Shown here in pieces: positions 58,654 to 64,000 of a stretch of DNA of 64,000 nt. The notes beneath the pieces are model-generated. The model saw only the letters and a list, made by a program, of their open reading frames with translations. It was not told the origin of the DNA and ran no database searches. Source of the DNA: Cytidiella melzeri (Eukaryota > Basidiomycota > Agaricomycetes > Polyporales > Irpicaceae); assembly GCA_022592445.1 (NCBI GenBank), contig JABYQR010000030.1:1-64000 (forward strand), read 5' to 3'. A program made the translations under genes and the position numbers. The first letter of the stretch is position 1, and each line of letters opens with the position of its first letter.

Positions 58654-60785
58654 ATGTCTACGCATCCAATTGTCGAACTCACCTCGTCCTCGTCATGGGC
58701 AATGGTAAGCAAACAGCACCCCGTGTAGGCGCATTTTCACTGAGTACTCTTGTTGTGCAGATAGAGGACAAGTTCTCGCCGTTCGCTAAGGACACCCTTG
58801 CCAAGCTCGTCAAGTTCCAAACGGTGCGTTGTCAGTTGTGCCGCTGGTGAAAAAAGAAGTGCTGAAGGTGTTGTTAGGAGGAAGTCACCCCTGCACTGCG
58901 TGTGGCTTATGCTTCCCTCCCCGACGACCCGGTGCAGCGGTGGAAGACAGTCCTCCCTGTTATTGCGGACCTCAAGGTCAAGGCTCGTAAAGTTGGGCTG
59001 TGGAACTTGTTCTTGAGCAAGCGTCATTATCCGAAACATGGGGTGGACTTGACGAACCTTGAGGTGAGCGAACGCCTCCTACTACCCCTCTTCCCTTGTT
59101 GCTCGTGTTGATTGTGTGTACACGCTATGACCAGTACGCTGCCATGGCAGAAGTGATGGGTCGTGGGGGGCAGTTTGCGTCGGAGGTGCACAACTGCTCT
59201 GCGCCTGACACTGGAAACATGGGTGCGTTCCGTACCGGCTTTCAGTGTGCGAGTTACCGTCTGACAGTGTCCCCGAAACAAAAATGCTGCAGAGGTCTTT
59301 GCTCGTTATGCTTCTCCAGAACAACAGGACAAATGGTTGGTGCCTCTGCTGAATGGCGAGATACGCTCTGCGTTTGCAATGACCGAGCGGTTCGGTGAGT
59401 ACCTTACGATATGCGCTTCATACGTTCCACTAACTCCTGGCTGTCAAGTCGCTTCTTCTGACGCGACAAACATCAAGACTTCCATTCGTCAAGAGGGCAA
59501 CGAGATCGTCATTAACGGACACAAATGGTAGGCTCGTCTCTGCTGTAATTCTTGGAATAGCATTCACACCCTTGAACCTTGCTTAGGTGGATCAGCGGCG
59601 CAGGCGATCCTCGATGCGCCGTCCATCTCGTACTCGGAAAAAGCGATCCCAACAACAAAGACCGCTACAGCCAGCAGAGCATAGTGATTGTGCCTGCCAA
59701 TGCTCCGGGTGTCAAGGTCATCCGTCCTATGAAGGTTTTCGGGTACGACGACGCTCCTGAGGGACATTGTGAGATTGTCTACGACAATGTTCGCGTGCCG
59801 CTGAGCAATTTGGTTTTGGGCTGGGGTAAAGGATTTGAGGTGGGTTCATGATTCCGTAGAAGATGTGTTTTATTCTCTTACACGTCGCGCAGATCATACA
59901 AGGTCGTCTAGGGTACGTTAGAAGAATTTGCTTCACGCCGACAGATTTTTGACTTGCTCATTGCAGTCCTGGTCGAATTCATCATTGTATGCGTTCTATT
60001 GGATGCGCTCAACATGCTTTGGACCTCCTCCTGGCGCGTGTCACCGATCCTACTCGCAAGACTTTTGGCAAGTACCTGTATGAACACGGTGCGTCGTTTT
60101 ACCTCAGGCTCTTTGGCACGTGTATGCTTACATGGTATTCTTAGGAACCGTCATCGCGGATATCGCAAAGTCTCGCGCTGAGATCGAGAGTGCGCGGTTG
60201 CTGGTCTTGAGTGCCGCGTTGCAGGTAGAGTGGACGCTACCCCCTGTAGTTTCCGCCCGCCCGCTGACATCGGTTCTTCCATTAGATCGACAAATTCCAG
60301 GCTAAAGGTGCTTTGAAGGAAATTGGAATAGCGAAAGTACGTATTTACTTGCCTGGTTAGCACAATCGTGTCTGTTACTGAACATGTTGCCTAGTTCGTC
60401 GTTCCTTCGATGGCGCTCCAGGTTGTCGACCGCGCCATTCAGTCGTTTGGAGCGGAGGGTGTCTCACAGGACCAACCTCTGGCCCACATGTGGGCAAGCT
60501 TACGGACGCTCCGTCTCGCAGATGTACGCTCCCCCTTTTCTTTTTTTGTCTCCCTTCAGTCTTTTTTCTGACATGTGGTGGCTCTTAGGGACCCGATGCT
60601 GTATGTCATCATCATCTTCTTAAATACTGCAGTGATATTGACCCTATTCTCTCCCGTAGGTTCACATTCAGCAAATTGGCCAGAGAGAGCTCAAGCGAGC
60701 TCCGGCGGTCACGAAAAGGTTTGCTGAGGTCAAGAAGAAGGAGAATGACCTGTTCCAGAAGTACAACATCAAGGCTCCGTTGTGA
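58654..60785 (+). CDS. Acyl-CoA dehydrogenase (ACAD10/11-like)
   Basis: About 440 residues in 12 or so exons, starting [10 protein letters not shown]. Segments match the ACAD10/11 type: [56 protein letters not shown], and the C-terminal R-E-L-K-R-A. The enzyme oxidises acyl-CoA with FAD in beta-oxidation. The kinase-like domain that animal ACAD10/11 carry is absent, as is a cytochrome b5 domain. No clear mitochondrial signal; no clear peroxisomal signal at the end (K-A-P-L), so location is open. Confidence 0.92.
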
Positions 60786-61639
60786 GCCAATTGTTCGCGC
60801 CATTCTGGTCGTGCGGCGGTCGGACTTTTTTGTGTAGTTGTATATTCGTACGAGCAAAAAATGCATGCTTATCTGTCTCTGAACTCAAGGTCCTTTGCAA
60901 CCGTTGATTTACAACTACACGGTATGATGACAGTGTTACTTCGGACTTGTTACTCGCCCTATTTCGTAACTGAACTACTCGATATTTTCAATCCCTAAAT
61001 GGACAACCCGTGCGGAATGACAAACCCAGTGAAGTTCTTGCACGTCCTTTATTAATTATCCTGGGCCTGCCAACCCGCGTTCACGCTCACTCAGTCCAAA
61101 TTCGCATCACTGGAACACCGCGCTAGTAGAGCGAGAGTTGCCAAAGAGACATGGTGGAGAAGGACGAAACAACAGCCCAACTATATGCTCGGACTCGAGG
61201 TGTTCAGTCGCAAGTTCAGCGACGTCCATCATGATCATCTGGCTTTACAGGCAATCGCTCAGCTGGTACGCCGCGGATGTCAACCCTTTTCAACATAATT
61301 TACTACTACGAGCTCCGGAGTTGGCTTGGTATTTGATACGACACAATTGCAATCATGTCCATCAAATATCCTTGTACGGTTTTTTTAACAGTGACTGAAA
61401 ACTCGTCTGTATTCATCGATATTGTGAAGCGTTTACAAGTCTGCAGTCGGCTTAATCAATCGAAGCTAGCCAATTCATTCCAATGTTCAAGTTGTACAGC
61501 GACTGTACAGGACCAACACTTTCTTGTGCTCCGACAGATACATCATCTGAGAACACGTACAGCCACGCGTCAGCCAAATATAATAGAATTGGATTGCAGA
61601 CAGGAGCACAACAGTGTAACGCACCAGGTAAGCTTTGCT
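60786..61639. other. Intergenic, AT-rich, no gene seen
   Basis: About 850 bp. No coding frame or RNA gene was recognised. Confidence 0.4.
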
Positions 61640-62870
61640 CTCAGAGCATCAACGACCTCTTTAGTGGTCGGAACACTTGAGAACGACGCCTCCACGAGCG
61701 GTGGGGGCTGAATACGCTTGTTGCTTCCCGAATTGAACAGCCCGACCCAGTAGAGACGTTCTCCACTCGAATCTTGGCGGCAGCCAGGCTTCAGCCCTCC
61801 CAGCTGAGATGTGGCACCGTCGTGGACGGACGCCCAGTTGGGGCTCCAATCAAAGGAGAGGGTCTTTGTGGCGAGGATGTCGAGTGCGGCGTTGCACCGT
61901 CTCTTGTCTGCGTTCTGCGGGTGGAGCAGGTTATGATCAGCACCACTCGATTACGGTGACGGTGCGCAGCTAAGGGGATGAAAGTGAAAATCGGCGTACA
62001 CTGATGCCTCCTGTGGCCATGGTTGACTGCTGTTGTAAATTGGTGCCGGTCGAGGAACGATGTCCTACGAGGCTTTATACAATGGCCGCAAGCGAGCAGC
62101 GTCAAGTGACAAGGGTTCAGTGGATACGTGGGGAGTCACGAGTCGAATGGTGGGTTGCTTACAGGCATCCGCAAAAATGCTTTGGGATCAGCTGCTCGTG
62201 ACAATCATCATTCCACGGCGAGGAATGGAAACGAAAACGCACGCTCCGCGATACTTCTCGATACAGCAAACATGGTGTTCAGTTCCACATTTTGTCTGAC
62301 AGACGGCAATGAAGAGCGCGGCTCCTCTGGCATTGTGTCTCCACAAGCGACAGCACACTGCATGGACGTTTCTGTCCGCGCAAACCTTCTACTCCACTTG
62401 AACGAGAGAGTCGCGCGGCGTTGCGTCGTCTCTTGTCAGCGTTCTGCAGGTGGAACAGGTGTGGTGAGCACAACAACACGGTGCACAAACATGGGAAACA
62501 GGCTAAAGAGGCGTACACTGATGTTGAAGGTAGCCATGAATGGTTAACCTCAATGACGGTCCAGGGGATATTTGCCTGTGATGCTTACACGGTGTTTGCG
62601 GTCGAGCAGCGTCCTCTAGGGTAGTCACGGGTGGAGCTGTGCTTTACCGTAGACGTCTGCAAGAATGCTTGGGTATCAGCTTCTTGTGACAATCATTCCA
62701 CGGCGAGAAATGGAACTGAACGCACGCTCCGCAATTATGCTGGTTATAGCACATATAGTGCAATCCATCTTGGAAAGGCTGCAGATAAGACGCGGCTCTT
62801 GGGTATAAAGTCTTCACGGGTGACAACACACCCGACGTTTTCTGTGCGCACAAATTGACATACAGCATTT
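61640..62870. repeat. Degenerate tandem repeat, about 0.5 kb unit, three partial copies
   Basis: Segment 61876-62030 resembles 62407-62550: CGTCTCTTGTC-GCGTTCTGC-GGTGGA-CAGGT, later GCGTACACTGATG. Segment 62100-62390 resembles 62610-62860: GTGACAATCATTCCACGGCG (with one inserted triplet in the first copy), then ATGGAA and GCACGCTCCGC, then GACGTTTCTGT or GACGTTTTCTGT. The offset is about 490-530 bp. Copies have diverged by substitution and small indels. No long frame spans the units on either strand, so these look non-coding or long dead. Confidence 0.65.
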
Positions 62871-63320
62871 GGAAAGGCCGGAAGTGCCAACTGAGAGTGA
62901 CTAGCGTGAGAACGATACGCCCAAGACGCCAACGCTATGTCGCTCGAACTTGAACCCGCCTCATGCGCTCCCATATCTCGTGAATTCATCCTCGCCATTT
63001 TCCCACACCCCACGCACCCGTCGATCGATATGGCTCGCGTATAAGTGAAACGCATGAAGAGGTTAAGGTCACCATGGTAGACCCTATGTGTTAGGAAGCG
63101 GTCCACCGCACGAACATGCGCAACAGTCGCCTGAACGTCCATTGGCAGACGTCTTTCAGGCTGACTGCGTCAGGAATGTGCTCTAAGACGGTCGTAGGCG
63201 GCTGGATAGCACGCTCGTCTGAGAGGAGACACGCGGGAACGCGGAGCCCTCGGGGTGTACGTTGTTCAATAAACGCGCCAATGGGAGGTAGAGAGTTGCA
63301 ACAGTAAACTGACAGACCAC

Positions 63321-64000
63321 GCAGAATATCTCCATTGCGCTCGCATTACGGATATTGGCGTCTGTACCCTCACCCTCACCCTTCAAAGCCTCGATCTCCA
63401 ACCTTTCCTTTGTCAGCGCCACAAGCTCCTTTTGATTTGCAGTTGCCGCAGAGGCTTGGTACGTCAAGTGATACTTTCCTGGGGGTGGACCACAGATGAA
63501 TACAGTGTTGACAGGAGTGCCTTGATACAGCGCAAAGGATACGCTTCAGTGTGACCGGATCCATAGCGTTGCAATGCACAGTCTTCTACAGTGGGTTTCG
63601 AGAACCAGAGTAGCAGAGCTCACGTAAATGTGCAAAGTGAAAAACCTCGCCCGGAAGTAGAATGCTCAGGACCCAGCGAGAGGCGACCTCGGAATAGGCA
63701 GCATATTGTTGCCCTGCCTCTGTATCGCGACAAGGAGCCCGGCCGTCGAAGTTCATGAGGACATTGAGGTCTTGCTGTGAGGACAAGAGCGCTGTATGCT
63801 GCAATGCATGCATTCCTGAGTGTCCTTTGTCGAGAGAGAGAGGGAGATCAAAGAGGCTAGATAGGATGAGTGGATCAGAGTACCAGAGAGGAGAAGAGCG
63901 ACAATAAATTGTCCCTCCCCACACACAAGAATCGATTGCCACCCCCTCGTGAAGGTGCTTTCGGCTTCGCCCTCGATGCTGGACCTGCTGCAATCTCTTA
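63321..64000 (-). CDS. Unrecognised gene, partial at the window edge
   Basis: I do not recognise this protein. Two exons on the minus strand join well: one ends ...F-H-F-A-H-L at 63624, the next (63321-63520) reads T-P-V-N-T-V-F-I-C-G-P-P-P-G-K-Y-H-L-T-Y, then A-L-T-K-E-R-L-E-I-E-A-L-K-G-E and A-S-A-M-E-I-F-C. The upstream exon contains L-M-N-F-D-G-R-A-P-C-R-D-T and S-R-W-V-L-S-I-L-L-P-G-E-V-F. The 5' end may lie beyond the window and the 3' end below 63321; neither could be fixed. It is supported by coherent frames and splice signals only. Confidence 0.45.

Noticed and set aside
1..64000. CRISPR arrays, bacterial operons or ribosome binding sites
   Set aside because: The window is eukaryotic with dense introns; no regular spaced short repeats were seen.

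Overview
This window is nuclear DNA of a filamentous basidiomycete, most likely an agaricomycete. Nearly every gene is broken by many short GT-AG introns of about 50-60 nt. The gene content is fungal: Zn2Cys6 regulator, Elongator subunit, Mak32-like kinase, SNG1/DUF3533 protein, mitochondrial AspRS. The transmembrane-plus-WD40 proteins are of a kind I know only from agaricomycetes. I could not fix the species. Genes were rebuilt by joining open frames across plausible splice sites, so outer coordinates are firmer than individual exon edges.

Left end (1-4.2 kb): a broken Ty1/copia retrotransposon on the minus strand. Its 5' LTR, a half-tRNA primer site, gag and pol up to the start of reverse transcriptase remain; the rest is lost at a junction near position 288. 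It lies just behind the stop codon of a glutamate carboxypeptidase II-like (M28B) membrane peptidase gene (4.2-7.2 kb).

Accessory block (7.9-23.6 kb): three paralogues of one unusual gene. Each has a conserved N-terminal domain, three or four transmembrane helices and a C-terminal WD40 propeller of the Gid7/WDR26 kind. Copy A is on the minus strand; copies B and C are tandem on the plus strand. B and C also share about 0.6 kb of upstream DNA with a TATA box. C shows decay. An unrecognised spliced gene (11.9-13.3 kb) lies between A and B. This is the most novel system in the window.

Housekeeping block (24-63 kb): ELP2; an eIF4A-derived protein with nearly every catalytic helicase motif lost and a long disordered N-terminus (27.5-30.8 kb); an RRM protein; FMC1; SmF; NC2-beta; a Mak32-like PfkB protein; a phosphopantetheinyl transferase; an FAD monooxygenase; an SNG1/DUF3533 membrane protein; a MYND-finger protein; an F-box/LRR-type protein; mitochondrial AspRS; an Ivy1-like protein; a Pab2-type poly(A)-binding protein; bL19m; a Zn2Cys6 regulator; and an acyl-CoA dehydrogenase. 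Several pairs are divergent and share short promoters (RRM/FMC1, SmF/NC2-beta, Mak32/PPTase).

Right end (61-64 kb): a gene-poor stretch with about three diverged copies of a roughly 0.5 kb repeat, then part of an unrecognised minus-strand gene that runs off the edge. I saw no rRNA, tRNA or CRISPR.
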